Origin: Plantibacter sp. VKM Ac-2880
Lineage (GTDB): Bacteria; Actinomycetota; Actinomycetes; Actinomycetales; Microbacteriaceae
Length of the DNA: 64,000 bases
NCBI RefSeq assembly: GCF_015351235.1
Contig: NZ_JADKSJ010000001.1
Span: 248,001 to 312,000 of the forward strand
Reading direction: 5' to 3'
The position numbers and the translations under genes were made by a program. The notes beneath the pieces are model-generated. The model did not search any database and was not told where the DNA came from. It was given only the letters and a program-made list of their open reading frames with translations. Shown piece after piece: positions 1-7,295 of the stretch. Numbering within the stretch: the first letter of the stretch is position 1; every line of letters starts with the position of its first letter.

Positions 1-328
1 GGGAGCAGTACACACACTTCCTCGCCACCAGTGCACGCCGTTGACGCTTGCGGTCGAGGTCAAGCGCATCGAGAGCATCAGAGCGCTCCTCGATGCCGGA
101 GCAGACATCAACAATCCGGATCCGATGGGGCGGACCCCACTCGAAGCCGCGTTCATTTCGGGGAGTAACCGCACTCGGCCGGCCACCATCGAGATCGTGC
201 GAGAACTGGTGGCCCGAGGCGCAGTCGTGACTCCCCGAGCGCTCGAACGTGCGCGCGATACATACGACGCGATGGGAAATCGCGCCTACCCCTCCGACCT
301 GATCACTCTCCTCGACAACTCCCGGTGA
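1..328 (+). CDS. Ankyrin-repeat protein, C-terminal part (5' end outside window)
   Basis: The reading frame is open from the first bases of the window (codons in phase with position 2), so the gene begins upstream. The visible 108 or so residues hold ankyrin-type helices: TPLTLAV followed by LLDAGADIN, then GRTPLEAAF and a final VRELVARGA segment. Ankyrin repeats mediate protein-protein contacts, and the partner cannot be told. The TTG at 41 is not a credible start because TPL of the repeat lies upstream of it in the same frame. About 130 nt after the stop there is a hairpin. Confidence 0.75.
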   Translation, partial: GAVHTLPRHQCTPLTLAVEVKRIESIRALLDAGADINNPDPMGRTPLEAAFISGSNRTRPATIEIVRELVARGAVVTPRALERARDTYDAMGNRAYPSDLITLLDNSR

Positions 329-457
329 ACAAGCGTTCTCATCTGCCTCCCCGCCGGTCGAAGCTGCTGCCCGGATCGTGATCCTGGGTGATTTCGTGGA
401 CGGCAGTTCTGACGCGTTGCGACCTGCGGCTTCGTGACGAGTGCGTTGTCCCGTCGA

Positions 458-480
458 GCCCGCCGTCGAGTACGGCGGGC
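458..480. terminator. Hairpin between ankyrin gene and Nudix gene
   Basis: GCCCGCCGT (458-466) and ACGGCGGGC (472-480) form a perfect 9-bp stem with a 5-nt loop. No U tract follows. It may end transcripts of the upstream gene or sit in the leader of the Nudix gene. Nothing else was recognised in the 190-nt gap. Confidence 0.4.
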
Positions 481-519
481 ATGGTGATCTCCGGTCAGCG
501 GCATAGGGTGTGACTACTC

Positions 520-972
520 ATGGGTCACTTCTCCGTTGTTCCCGCGTCGTATGTCTTCCTGCGCCGCGATCGATCGGTCCTGCTGCAACGACGGCAGAAC
601 ACCGGCTATATGGACGATTGCTGGTCAGCGGGTGCCGCCGGTCATGTCGAGCTCGGTGAAACTGCGGCATCTGCGGCAATCCGTGAGGCGAGGGAAGAAC
701 TCGGCGTGCAGGTGGCACTCGAGGCGCTCTCGGCCGTGGGTGTCATGCAGCGCACCGATGGTACGGAGAACCCGCTGGAACAGCGCGTCGACTGGTTCTT
801 CGTCTGTGACGTCTGGGGTGGCGAACCACTGATCCGAGAACCGATCAAGTGCGCAGAACTGTCGTGGTTCCGCCTCGACGATCTGCCGGTCAATTTGCCC
901 GCTCACGAGCGGCTTGCACTGGACGCCCTGCGCGAGGGGCGCCGGTCAGCGGTCCTCACGTACGGGTTCTGA
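520..972 (+). CDS. Nudix hydrolase
   Basis: A 150-aa protein with a complete Nudix box at residues 41-63: G41, then E47 five residues on, then REAREELGV from R55. This signature binds divalent metal and hydrolyses nucleoside diphosphates linked to another moiety. Nearly the whole protein is the Nudix fold, with no extra domain to indicate substrate. The ATG at 520 follows a TAGGGT -10-like hexamer (504-509) by ten bases. It is a standalone gene; a degraded acetyltransferase lies downstream. The family is certain, the substrate is unknown. Confidence 0.9.
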   Translation: MGHFSVVPASYVFLRRDRSVLLQRRQNTGYMDDCWSAGAAGHVELGETAASAAIREAREELGVQVALEALSAVGVMQRTDGTENPLEQRVDWFFVCDVWGGEPLIREPIKCAELSWFRLDDLPVNLPAHERLALDALREGRRSAVLTYGF

Positions 973-1034
973 CCAGCTGCCCTCATCGATCGCTGTCATA
1001 GACGCCCCCCGACCACCCGGGCAGACTGTCTTCG

Positions 1035-1285
1035 ATGAGGCTGCAACCCACATCCGCGGACGATTTCGACGCGCTGCGTCGTCTGTTAGAGCCAGGAACA
1101 TCGCTCGACTCACCGTCGACCCGGAGGTCCGGAACGAGCGCGGCGTCCGGTTCTGGCGAGCCGTCGGGTTCGAGCCACACGCGACCGTCACCGACGACGC
1201 CGGACGGCCGCCCTATGTCCTGCTGTCGCGGAGCACCGCGGCGGCAGCTACCGGCTGCTGCAGTTCGGTGACCCAGTCGGACTGA
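1035..1285 (+). pseudogene. Decayed GNAT N-acetyltransferase
   Basis: The segment starting at ATG 1035 reads MRLQPTSADDFDALRRLL, a typical GNAT N-terminus. Around 1090 the coding sense switches to another frame, which reads LTVDPEVRNERGVRFWRAVG and then GFEPHATVTDDAGRPPYV, the typical acetyl-CoA-fold C-terminus. The middle of the domain (about 100 codons) is missing and the two halves are out of frame, so no functional enzyme can be made. The remnant's 3' end overlaps the convergent MerR gene. What is seen is the two halves; the deletion plus frameshift history is inferred. Confidence 0.7.
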
Positions 1286-2040
1286 TCCTCCGACACCGCT
1301 CGCACATAGAGCTCGCGGCACGGCCCCGAGGGCACGAACCCCCGGGCGATGATCTCGGCGTGGATGGACTGCCAGCTCTCGGCGATGCGGTCCATCGACC
1401 CGAGGTGGATGCCGCAGATCGCCAGGCGCTCGGCCGGCAACGTGACGACCTCGAAGCCCTCACGGGGCGCGCCGTTGTAGGCGTAGCCGACGATGACTTC
1501 GGTGCCGTCCTCGCTCGCGTGGTACTGCGCGATCGGCGTGGTCAGCGACCCGCTCTCGTCGCCGATGATGGACGCGACCGCGTCGAACGAGGGGCCGACG
1601 AAGTCCGCGATGTCCGGCTGGGAGGGGATGACGCCACGGCGGGCGGCCAGGCGAACGGCGGGCAGGGGCTTCTCGATGATCTCGATCTCCGACATGTGAT
1701 GCTCTCTTTCGATGAGGTGGAGCCGCCGTTCCACATCGATGAGTCGTGCGGCCGCGATGCGATGCTCGCGTTCGACCTCGGCTCGACGCACCTGCAACAA
1801 CCGGGCGATGCGCGCGGCATCCACCCCTTGGTCGAGGATCAGGGCGATGTCTTCGAGACCGAAGCCGAGATGGCGAAGTGCCACGATCCGATGCAGCCGT
1901 TCCAACTGCGAAGGATCGTACGAGCGGTAGCCGCTGGACTCATCCACATGGGCAGGCACGAGCAGACCTGCGGTGTCCCAATGCCGGAGCATCCGGTGGG
2001 TCACCTGGCCGATCTGCGCGAACGCTCCGATGGACAACAT
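1213..2040 (-). CDS. MerR-family regulator with GyrI-like effector domain
   Basis: A 275-aa transcription factor. Residues 1-70 form the winged MerR HTH (MLSIGAFAQIGQVTHRMLRH, then SGYRSYD). A coiled-coil dimerisation helix runs to about 115. The rest resembles the BmrR/GyrI small-molecule-binding fold (EIIEKPLPAVRLAARRGVI near its start). Members of this type sense hydrophobic ligands and usually activate an efflux or detoxification gene by untwisting a long promoter spacer. No obvious target is adjacent, since the next gene encodes a CGNR regulator. The 3' end overlaps the GNAT remnant. Confidence 0.85.
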   Translation of the reverse strand: MLSIGAFAQIGQVTHRMLRHWDTAGLLVPAHVDESSGYRSYDPSQLERLHRIVALRHLGFGLEDIALILDQGVDAARIARLLQVRRAEVEREHRIAAARLIDVERRLHLIEREHHMSEIEIIEKPLPAVRLAARRGVIPSQPDIADFVGPSFDAVASIIGDESGSLTTPIAQYHASEDGTEVIVGYAYNGAPREGFEVVTLPAERLAICGIHLGSMDRIAESWQSIHAEIIARGFVPSGPCRELYVRAVSEDQSDWVTELQQPVAAAAVLRDSRT

Positions 2041-2081
2041 GTGTCAGTTCTCCCTCCTCACACGGTGTCAGAGTCAAGCAT

Positions 2082-2579
2082 TCAGTTCTGAGCGCGTCGC
2101 GCGTGGGTGCGCGCCTTCATCCGGTTGCCGCACACCGCCATCGAGCACCACTTCGCGGTTCCGGGGCGACTGTGGTCGACGAGGAACAGGCTGCATTCAT
2201 CATTCGCGCACGGACGGAGTCGCCCGGGGAACTCCGCGATCACGCTCGACCAAGCCAGGACCACGCCCGCCACGAGGCGGTCGTCGTCAGGGACCTGCAG
2301 CTCCCAGACCACACCGTCGGGCGTGACGCGCGGCGTCCGAACCGCATCCCCGAGGAGGCCCGCGAGTTCTCTGGTCGCCCCGCCGTCCTCGCCGCGGACG
2401 ACAGCCTGGAGGGCCTGCCGCGCGCGTCGAAGTCGGGCCACCTCGTCCGCGGACCCGGTGCCGCCCCAACTGCGCGCGAGGTCTCGCCCGGCGGCGCCCT
2501 CGAGGCGGTCCGTCGGGGTGCCCTCGATGACCGGCGCGCTGTTCAGCACGTTCAGCAGCAGCTCCTCGTCGCGAAGCAT
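2082..2579 (-). CDS. CGNR zinc-finger regulator (ABATE-type)
   Basis: A 165-aa protein whose C-terminus carries the CGNR zinc finger: Cys124, Cys129, Cys145 and Cys150, the last starting the CGNR motif. The N-terminal about 110 residues match the ABATE-type ligand-binding region found in this family. Such proteins are stress- or ligand-responsive transcription regulators. I chose ATG 2579 because GGAGAA lies 7 nt upstream; an in-frame ATG at 2618 has no ribosome-binding site. It is divergent from the alpha/beta hydrolase, with a shared inverted repeat between them, so the hydrolase is the likely target. Confidence 0.8.
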   Translation of the reverse strand: MLRDEELLLNVLNSAPVIEGTPTDRLEGAAGRDLARSWGGTGSADEVARLRRARQALQAVVRGEDGGATRELAGLLGDAVRTPRVTPDGVVWELQVPDDDRLVAGVVLAWSSVIAEFPGRLRPCANDECSLFLVDHSRPGTAKWCSMAVCGNRMKARTHARRAQN

Positions 2580-2629
2580 CGTTCTCCGTTCTCGCGCCGT
2601 GTGGCGCCATGAATCCATGCTACCGTCTG

Positions 2630-2661
2630 GCTAACCAGTAAAACAATCTAAAGGGGTTAGC
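2630..2661. promoter_or_regulatory. Inverted repeat between CGNR regulator and hydrolase
   Basis: GCTAACC (2630-2636) and GGTTAGC (2655-2661) are exact inverted copies 18 nt apart. The right arm overlaps the hydrolase Shine-Dalgarno (AAGGGG, 2651-2656). The position suits an operator for the divergent regulator. Binding is inferred. Confidence 0.45.
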
Positions 2662-2662
2662 A

Positions 2663-3535
2663 ATGGTCACCGTCCACCACCGCACCGTCTCCGTCGATGG
2701 GCTCGACGTCTTCTACCGCGAAGCCGGTCCTGCCGACGCCCCCGTGCTCCTGCTCCTGCACGGGTACCCGAGCAGCTCGCACATGTTCCGCCACCTCATC
2801 CCCGCCCTAGCCGACCGCTACCGCGTCATCGCTCCGGACCACATCGGCTTCGGTCGCTCCGCCGCCCCCTCGGTCGACGAGTTCGAGTACACCTTCGCGG
2901 CCCTCGCCGGCGTGACCGACCGGTTCCTCTCGACCATCGGCGTGACGCAGTACACGATCTACGTCCAGGACTACGGCGCGCCGGTCGGGTGGCGACTGGC
3001 GCTCGCTGACCCCGCTGCCGTCGTCGGGGTCATCTCCCAGAACGGCAACGCCTACGAAGAGGGCTTCGTGCCCGGTTTCTGGGACCCGATCTGGGCCGAC
3101 GCCGCCGAACGCACCACCGAGACGCGCGACGCACTCCGTCCCGCCCTCGGCCGGGAAGCCGTCGAATGGCAGTACACCCACGGTGTGCCGGACCCGACCA
3201 CCGTCGACCCCGACGCCTGGGAGCACGACCTCGCGCTCCTCGCCCGACCGGGCCAGGACGACGTGCAGCTGGCGCTCTTCCGCGACTACACGACCAACCG
3301 CGAGCTGTACCCGGCGGTGCACGAGTGGCTCCGCACCTCGCAGGTGCCGGTGCTGGCGATCTGGGGGCGGAACGACGAGATCTTCGCTGCTGCAGGCGCC
3401 ACGGCGTTCACGCGCGACGCCCCGCACGCTCGCATCGAACTCGTCGACGGCGGACACTTCCTCCTCGAATCCGACCTCGACCTCGTCGCCGACGCCATCA
3501 CGAGCTGGCTCGCGACGAACGACCGCAGCGCATAG
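2663..3535 (+). CDS. Alpha/beta hydrolase, haloalkane dehalogenase/epoxide hydrolase type
   Basis: A 290-aa alpha/beta-hydrolase. HGYPSSS at 33-39 forms the oxyanion strand. The nucleophile position is an aspartate (D103 in VQDYGAPVGW) rather than serine, as in haloalkane dehalogenases and epoxide hydrolases. The other triad members are probably D238 (GRND) and H265 (GGHFLLE). An Asp nucleophile makes an esterase unlikely. The start at ATG 2663 is supported by AAGGGG six bases upstream. The divergent CGNR regulator suggests substrate-inducible control. The exact substrate (halide, epoxide or other) cannot be read from the sequence. Confidence 0.85.
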   Translation: MVTVHHRTVSVDGLDVFYREAGPADAPVLLLLHGYPSSSHMFRHLIPALADRYRVIAPDHIGFGRSAAPSVDEFEYTFAALAGVTDRFLSTIGVTQYTIYVQDYGAPVGWRLALADPAAVVGVISQNGNAYEEGFVPGFWDPIWADAAERTTETRDALRPALGREAVEWQYTHGVPDPTTVDPDAWEHDLALLARPGQDDVQLALFRDYTTNRELYPAVHEWLRTSQVPVLAIWGRNDEIFAAAGATAFTRDAPHARIELVDGGHFLLESDLDLVADAITSWLATNDRSA

Positions 3536-3550
3536 CCCGGTGGGTTGACC

Positions 3551-3579
3551 GATCCGCCTGCGACAATCCGGGGCGGATC
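3551..3579. terminator. Bidirectional hairpin between convergent genes
   Basis: GATCCGCC (3551-3558) pairs with GGCGGATC (3572-3579). The flanking CCG and CGG can extend the stem. It lies between the hydrolase stop and the end of the convergent membrane gene. Confidence 0.5.
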
Positions 3580-3585
3580 AATCGG

Positions 3586-4050
3586 CTACCGTCCGCTCGC
3601 GAAGCTCACGGCTTGGAGGCCCACGACCACGGCGTTGACCGGCACGGCGATGACGAGCACGGAGATCGCTCCGATGGCGGCGATGATCGAGTGCCGAGGC
3701 GTCCGCTTGTGGACCTTCGCCTGGAGGACGAGCGTGACGACGGGCGGAGCGATCGCGACCACCGCGCCGAGGATGAACCCGCCGAGCATCCCGCCCCCGC
3801 TCAGCCGGTCCTCGGATGGACCGAACTCGCCCTGCAGGGCGAACGACAGTTGGACGAACCAGCTCGCCACCAGCAGCGCGAACAGGAGCAGGGTGATCCC
3901 GATGCCGGCGGCTCGACCGGTGACCGGTCCCTCCTGCTCGGTGAGCCAGGATGCCTCATCCGGCCCGTCAGGCGTTGCGCCGGAGTTCGACCCCGACGGC
4001 GGTTGCACGGTCGGTCGCACCTCGTCGCCCGCGCGCTGGTCATCACTCAC
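3586..4050 (-). CDS. Three-helix membrane protein of unknown function
   Basis: A 154-aa protein with a hydrophilic, Gly/Ser/Pro-rich N-terminus (about 45 residues) and three hydrophobic helices at roughly 47-72, 88-110 and 122-146, joined by the basic loop QAKVHKRTPRH. There are no catalytic motifs. It starts at GTG 4050 with GAGGGG about seven bases upstream. I do not recognise the family. It stands between a hydrolase and a DNA glycosylase-like gene with no obvious link to either. Confidence 0.7.
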   Translation of the reverse strand: MSDDQRAGDEVRPTVQPPSGSNSGATPDGPDEASWLTEQEGPVTGRAAGIGITLLLFALLVASWFVQLSFALQGEFGPSEDRLSGGGMLGGFILGAVVAIAPPVVTLVLQAKVHKRTPRHSIIAAIGAISVLVIAVPVNAVVVGLQAVSFASGR

Positions 4051-4113
4051 GGCTCACCCCTCGTCAGTCGATCGGACGCCGGCGTCCCGGCATCGTCGCC
4101 AGCCTATGTCGCC

Positions 4114-4695
4114 TCACCCCGCCAGGGCCGCGCGCACCTGGGCGGAGAGCAGCGGCACCGTCTCCTCCTGGAACCACGGGTTCTTCGTACGCCAGCCGCG
4201 CGCGAGCGGTGACGGGTGCACGATCGGGAAGAACGGGAGGTGGGACTCCGCAGCCCTGACGTTCTCCGTGAGGGTGCGCCCGGCCCGCGGGCCGAGGTAG
4301 GCGCGCTGCGCGTAGGCGCCGATGAGGATCGTGAGGCGCACCTCGGTCAACTGCTCGAGGACGCGCGGATGCCAGCGCGCGGCGAAGTCGCGGCGCGGCG
4401 GCAGGTCGCCGCTCCTCCCCTTGCCGGGGAAGTAGAAGTCCATCGGGATGATCGCCACGTTCGCCGGGTCGTAGAACTCCTCGGGCGTCACGCCCATCCA
4501 CGACCGGAGCAGGACACCACTCGGATCGTTCCACGGGATGCCAGACTCCTGCGCCAGTCGTCCTGGCGCCTGACTGATGATGAGCACCCGTGCTTCGGGG
4601 GAGGCGACGAAGAGCGGCTCCCATCCGAGCTCGCGGGCCCAGGCGTTCGACTCGTGGGCGGCGACCTCGGCACGGAGACGATCGATCGGATGCAT
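4114..4695 (-). CDS. Uracil-DNA glycosylase superfamily protein
   Basis: A 193-aa protein of the UDG superfamily. Residues 38-57 (LIISQAPGRLAQESGIPWND) match the GxxPG-type motif 1 region, and HPSP at 160-163 is motif 2 near the C-terminus. These enzymes excise uracil or other deaminated bases from DNA. The sequence resembles the compact uracil-DNA glycosylase family proteins rather than classical Ung. The frame stays open far upstream on this strand, but that region is antisense to the dGTPase gene. ATG 4695 is the first start after it and gives a normal family length. Confidence 0.8.
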   Translation of the reverse strand: MHPIDRLRAEVAAHESNAWARELGWEPLFVASPEARVLIISQAPGRLAQESGIPWNDPSGVLLRSWMGVTPEEFYDPANVAIIPMDFYFPGKGRSGDLPPRRDFAARWHPRVLEQLTEVRLTILIGAYAQRAYLGPRAGRTLTENVRAAESHLPFFPIVHPSPLARGWRTKNPWFQEETVPLLSAQVRAALAG

Positions 4696-4722
4696 CCCTG
4701 CAGTCTTCCACCGAGCGCGCAA

Positions 4723-4728
4723 TAGGGT
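4723..4728 (+). promoter_or_regulatory. -10 hexamer TAGGGT of dgt
   Basis: TAGGGT ends six bases before ATG 4735. The intervening GAGGGG could serve as a Shine-Dalgarno only if transcription started further upstream. The spacing fits a leaderless start. Confidence 0.4.
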
Positions 4729-4734
4729 GAGGGG

Positions 4735-6285
4735 ATGGACGATGAACAGCGGCGACGGCGCCTCATCCCCGAGCCGGTGGACCGGTTCGCGACCGGCGAG
4801 GAGTACCCGGAGTACCGGGTCGACCTCGAACGGATCCGCTTCTCCCCGTACTTCGCCCGGCTGTCGGCCGTGACGCAGGTCGTGTCGCCGTCCGGCGTCG
4901 GCCAGGTGGTCCACAACCGGCTCACGCACTCGATCAAGGTCACCGCCGTCGCCCGCGCGATCGCGATGCAACTGACGACGACGGACCCCGCACAGGCCGC
5001 GATCGTCGAGCGGCTCGGCGGCTGCGACCCCGTCGTCGTGCAGGCCGCCGCCAGCGCCCACGACCTCGGCCACCCGCCCTTCGGCCACCTCGGTGAGCAG
5101 GTCCTCGACCGCCTCGCACGGGAGCGCCTGGGGCTCGCCGAGGGCTTCGAAGGCAACGCGCAGTCGTTCCGCATCCTCTCCGCACTCGACGTGTGCGAGA
5201 CGGTGAAGGAGGGCCTCAACCTCACTGCCGCCTCCCGCGCCGCCGTGCTCAAGTACCCGTGGGGTCGCATCGTCCACCGCCCCGACCTCGACCCGGCGGA
5301 CCCCACGCGGATGCCACGCGGCTCGACCGCGAGTCGTTGGGAGACGGCGCCACCGAAGTTCTCCGCGTACACGCTCGACCTCGACGACATGCTCGACGCC
5401 CGCAGTGCGTTCGCCGCGATCGCCCCCTGGCAGCAGACCGTCGAGTGCTCCGTGATGGACGTCGCCGACGACATCGCGTACTCCCTGCACGACCTCGACG
5501 ACTTCTACCGGGCCGGCGTCCTGCAGCAGGCGGCCGTCGCCGTCGAGTTCCGCACCTTCCTCCGGGATCAGCGGGCCCTCGCCGCGCTCGACGCCGACGA
5601 GCTGTGGAACAGGGCCCCCGGCCACTCGCTCGAGCTGCTGCGCCGGCGGATCGTCTCACGCGACCCGTGGATCGCCAGCGACGAGCACTTCCGCGCCTCC
5701 GTGCAGCGGGTCGCGACCGAACTCGTCGAAGGCCTCCTCGCCGTCCCCTTCGACGGTTCGAGTCGTACCGAACGCGCCATCGAGTCGTTCGTCTCCTCCT
5801 GGATCGGCCGCCTCCAGCGCTCTGTCCTCGTCGTCGAAGAGCCCAACGTGCGCTCCGGTCACGTTTCGCTCCTCCCCGAGGCCTGGCACGACGTCACCGT
5901 GCTCAAGTTCGTCCACACGCGCTTCGTGATCGACCGGCCCGACTTCGCCACCTACCAGCGCGGACAATCACGCGTCCTCGACGTGCTCGTCAGCGAACTC
6001 GACCGATGGCTCGACGATCCCCGCGACGGCCCGCGTGCCCCGCAGAAGCTCCTCGACTTCGTCGAACTGGCCACCGACGGCTACTTCCGCCTGCGAGCCG
6101 ACAACCCGGACTGGCTGCCCGATGACCCGGAGACCGGACGCCCTCAGGCCGACCCGAGCGCTCTCGGACGCCTCGGCCGGGCCCGCGGGATCCTCGACTA
6201 CGTCGCCTCACTCACCGACGAACAGGCGACGGCGCTCGCCGCGAGACTGCGCGGAGACCGCGAGGCCTGGGCCTTCGGCAGCTGA
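4735..6285 (+). CDS. dgt: Deoxyguanosinetriphosphate triphosphohydrolase-like protein
   Basis: A 516-aa HD-superfamily hydrolase. Metal ligands are H65 (RLTHSIKV), H109-D110 (AHDLGHPPFGHLGE) and a later Asp in MDVADDIAYSLHDLDDF near 240. GFEGNAQSFRIL is the typical dGTPase substrate segment. The enzyme splits dNTPs into deoxynucleoside and triphosphate, which helps control dNTP pools. The length fits the actinobacterial Dgt family. It is divergent from the UDG-like gene, so two nucleotide-quality-control genes share one 39-nt intergenic gap. Confidence 0.92.
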   Translation: MDDEQRRRRLIPEPVDRFATGEEYPEYRVDLERIRFSPYFARLSAVTQVVSPSGVGQVVHNRLTHSIKVTAVARAIAMQLTTTDPAQAAIVERLGGCDPVVVQAAASAHDLGHPPFGHLGEQVLDRLARERLGLAEGFEGNAQSFRILSALDVCETVKEGLNLTAASRAAVLKYPWGRIVHRPDLDPADPTRMPRGSTASRWETAPPKFSAYTLDLDDMLDARSAFAAIAPWQQTVECSVMDVADDIAYSLHDLDDFYRAGVLQQAAVAVEFRTFLRDQRALAALDADELWNRAPGHSLELLRRRIVSRDPWIASDEHFRASVQRVATELVEGLLAVPFDGSSRTERAIESFVSSWIGRLQRSVLVVEEPNVRSGHVSLLPEAWHDVTVLKFVHTRFVIDRPDFATYQRGQSRVLDVLVSELDRWLDDPRDGPRAPQKLLDFVELATDGYFRLRADNPDWLPDDPETGRPQADPSALGRLGRARGILDYVASLTDEQATALAARLRGDREAWAFGS

Positions 6286-6356
6286 GGGTCAGCTGAGCGG
6301 CGGACGCCTGTCCGGATGCCCCTGGCGCAATTCGGATAGTTCCGAGCGCGGGATTA

Positions 6357-6369
6357 CTAGAACATCTAG
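6357..6369. promoter_or_regulatory. Small palindrome upstream of 6427 gene
   Basis: CTAGA-ACA-TCTAG is a perfect 5-bp inverted repeat. It overlaps a possible -10 TTACTA (6354-6359) that has TTCGGA 17 nt upstream. It is a candidate operator for the small gene at 6427. The 141-nt gap holds nothing else recognisable. Confidence 0.3.
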
Positions 6370-6426
6370 CGTTATCCCCGGCACCGGGAATCACCTCGGT
6401 CCCGAAACAGAAGGGATGGCGCGCTC

Positions 6427-6759
6427 ATGGGAAACCTCCTCTACGGAACCCCTCCGACTCCGCACGAGATCGAAGACCGGCTGCTTGCGCACCTGCAGAC
6501 GGTGATCTTCACGAAGTTCCGCCGCAACGAGAGCTTCGCCTTCCACCTCGAAGCCGTCCCCGGTCGTGGAACGGGTCGTCAGTCGTTGTGGCTGAACCCG
6601 ATGATCCCCCTCCAGTTCTCCTTCTACGGCAGCCGTGCACCGGAGCTCAACCGGGAATGGCTCGCCGCGCTCCTCGAGCAGGCCAACAGCGCGAAGGGCA
6701 TGCGCGTCGTCCCTGAGCCCGCCGCCGGCGCCACCAAGCGCGTCGAGTCCGCAGCCTAG
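6427..6759 (+). CDS. Small conserved Microbacteriaceae protein (DUF7882-like)
   Basis: A 110-aa protein with the pattern MGNLLYG..., HLQTVIFTKFRRNESFAFHL, a GTGRQSLWLNPMIPLQF strand pair and LNREWLAALLEQANSAKGMR near the end. This family is widespread in Microbacteriaceae. From memory it is sometimes mislabelled ATP-dependent DNA ligase; no ligase motif (KxDG) is present. Function is unknown. It heads a run of short, lineage-restricted genes next to an AraC regulator. Confidence 0.75.
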   Translation: MGNLLYGTPPTPHEIEDRLLAHLQTVIFTKFRRNESFAFHLEAVPGRGTGRQSLWLNPMIPLQFSFYGSRAPELNREWLAALLEQANSAKGMRVVPEPAAGATKRVESAA

Positions 6760-6847
6760 GCACGCGGCTCCGCGACCGCGCAACGAACACCGCCACGACG
6801 AGCTCCGGCCGTCCGGCATCCACGAAACACCAGTTGGGGGTGGGACC

Positions 6848-7219
6848 ATGTCGACCTGGATCCCTGGCGCGCCCGACTTCTTCGAGTTGGATGATGCGCG
6901 CACCGTCGGGCGGTTGCTCGACCGCACCGACCTCGTCTTCGAGACCTCCCATGCCGACGCCGAAACGGCAGGTGGTCTGTCCCTCAGTCGGACCGCCATC
7001 GCCCTGGACGTCGACGGCGACACCGTCCGTGTCCCGGCGCAACACATCGTCGCCTGGTCACTCCGCGCCGAGGGTGGGTTGACGGTGCTGACGATCTGGT
7101 CGAAGCGCCCGACCGCCGTGCACGAGACGACGATGCTGCCACGCTTCGCGCCGATGGCGTCGTCGGCGCTGACCGGTGTCCTCGGTGCTGAACACGGGTT
7201 CCTGCAAGGGACCGCCTGA
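6848..7219 (+). CDS. Hypothetical protein
   Basis: A 123-aa soluble protein that I do not recognise. It has an N-terminal acidic part (ELDDARTVGRLLDRTDLVFE) followed by predicted beta strands (TAIALDVDGDTVRVPAQHIV, then LTVLTIWS). I placed the start at ATG 6848 because a strong GGGGGTGGG purine run ends just before it; the frame is open further upstream but there it overlaps the previous gene. It lies in the same direction between the 6427 gene and the AraC gene. Confidence 0.65.
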   Translation: MSTWIPGAPDFFELDDARTVGRLLDRTDLVFETSHADAETAGGLSLSRTAIALDVDGDTVRVPAQHIVAWSLRAEGGLTVLTIWSKRPTAVHETTMLPRFAPMASSALTGVLGAEHGFLQGTA

Positions 7220-7278
7220 CAAGCCGTGGACTGCTCTGCCCCCGAACGCCTCGTTGAAGGTGACAGTTCGGGATCGGC

Positions 7279-7288
7279 GTGAGATTCT
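7279..7288 (+). promoter_or_regulatory. GTGAGATTCT box before AraC gene (extended -10)
   Basis: GTGAGATTCT contains a TGA-GATTCT extended -10-like element. GTGACA lies 17 nt upstream of GATTCT. The box ends seven bases before ATG 7296. The same ten bases at the same distance precede the paralogous AraC gene at 59531, which argues for a shared promoter and a leaderless start. Confidence 0.5.
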
Positions 7289-7295
7289 ATGAGCG

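Noticed and set aside
4696-5625. N-terminal extension of the UDG-like gene to about 500 residues
   Set aside because: The extension is antisense to dgt and lacks any domain; the 193-aa form from ATG 4695 has the family length.
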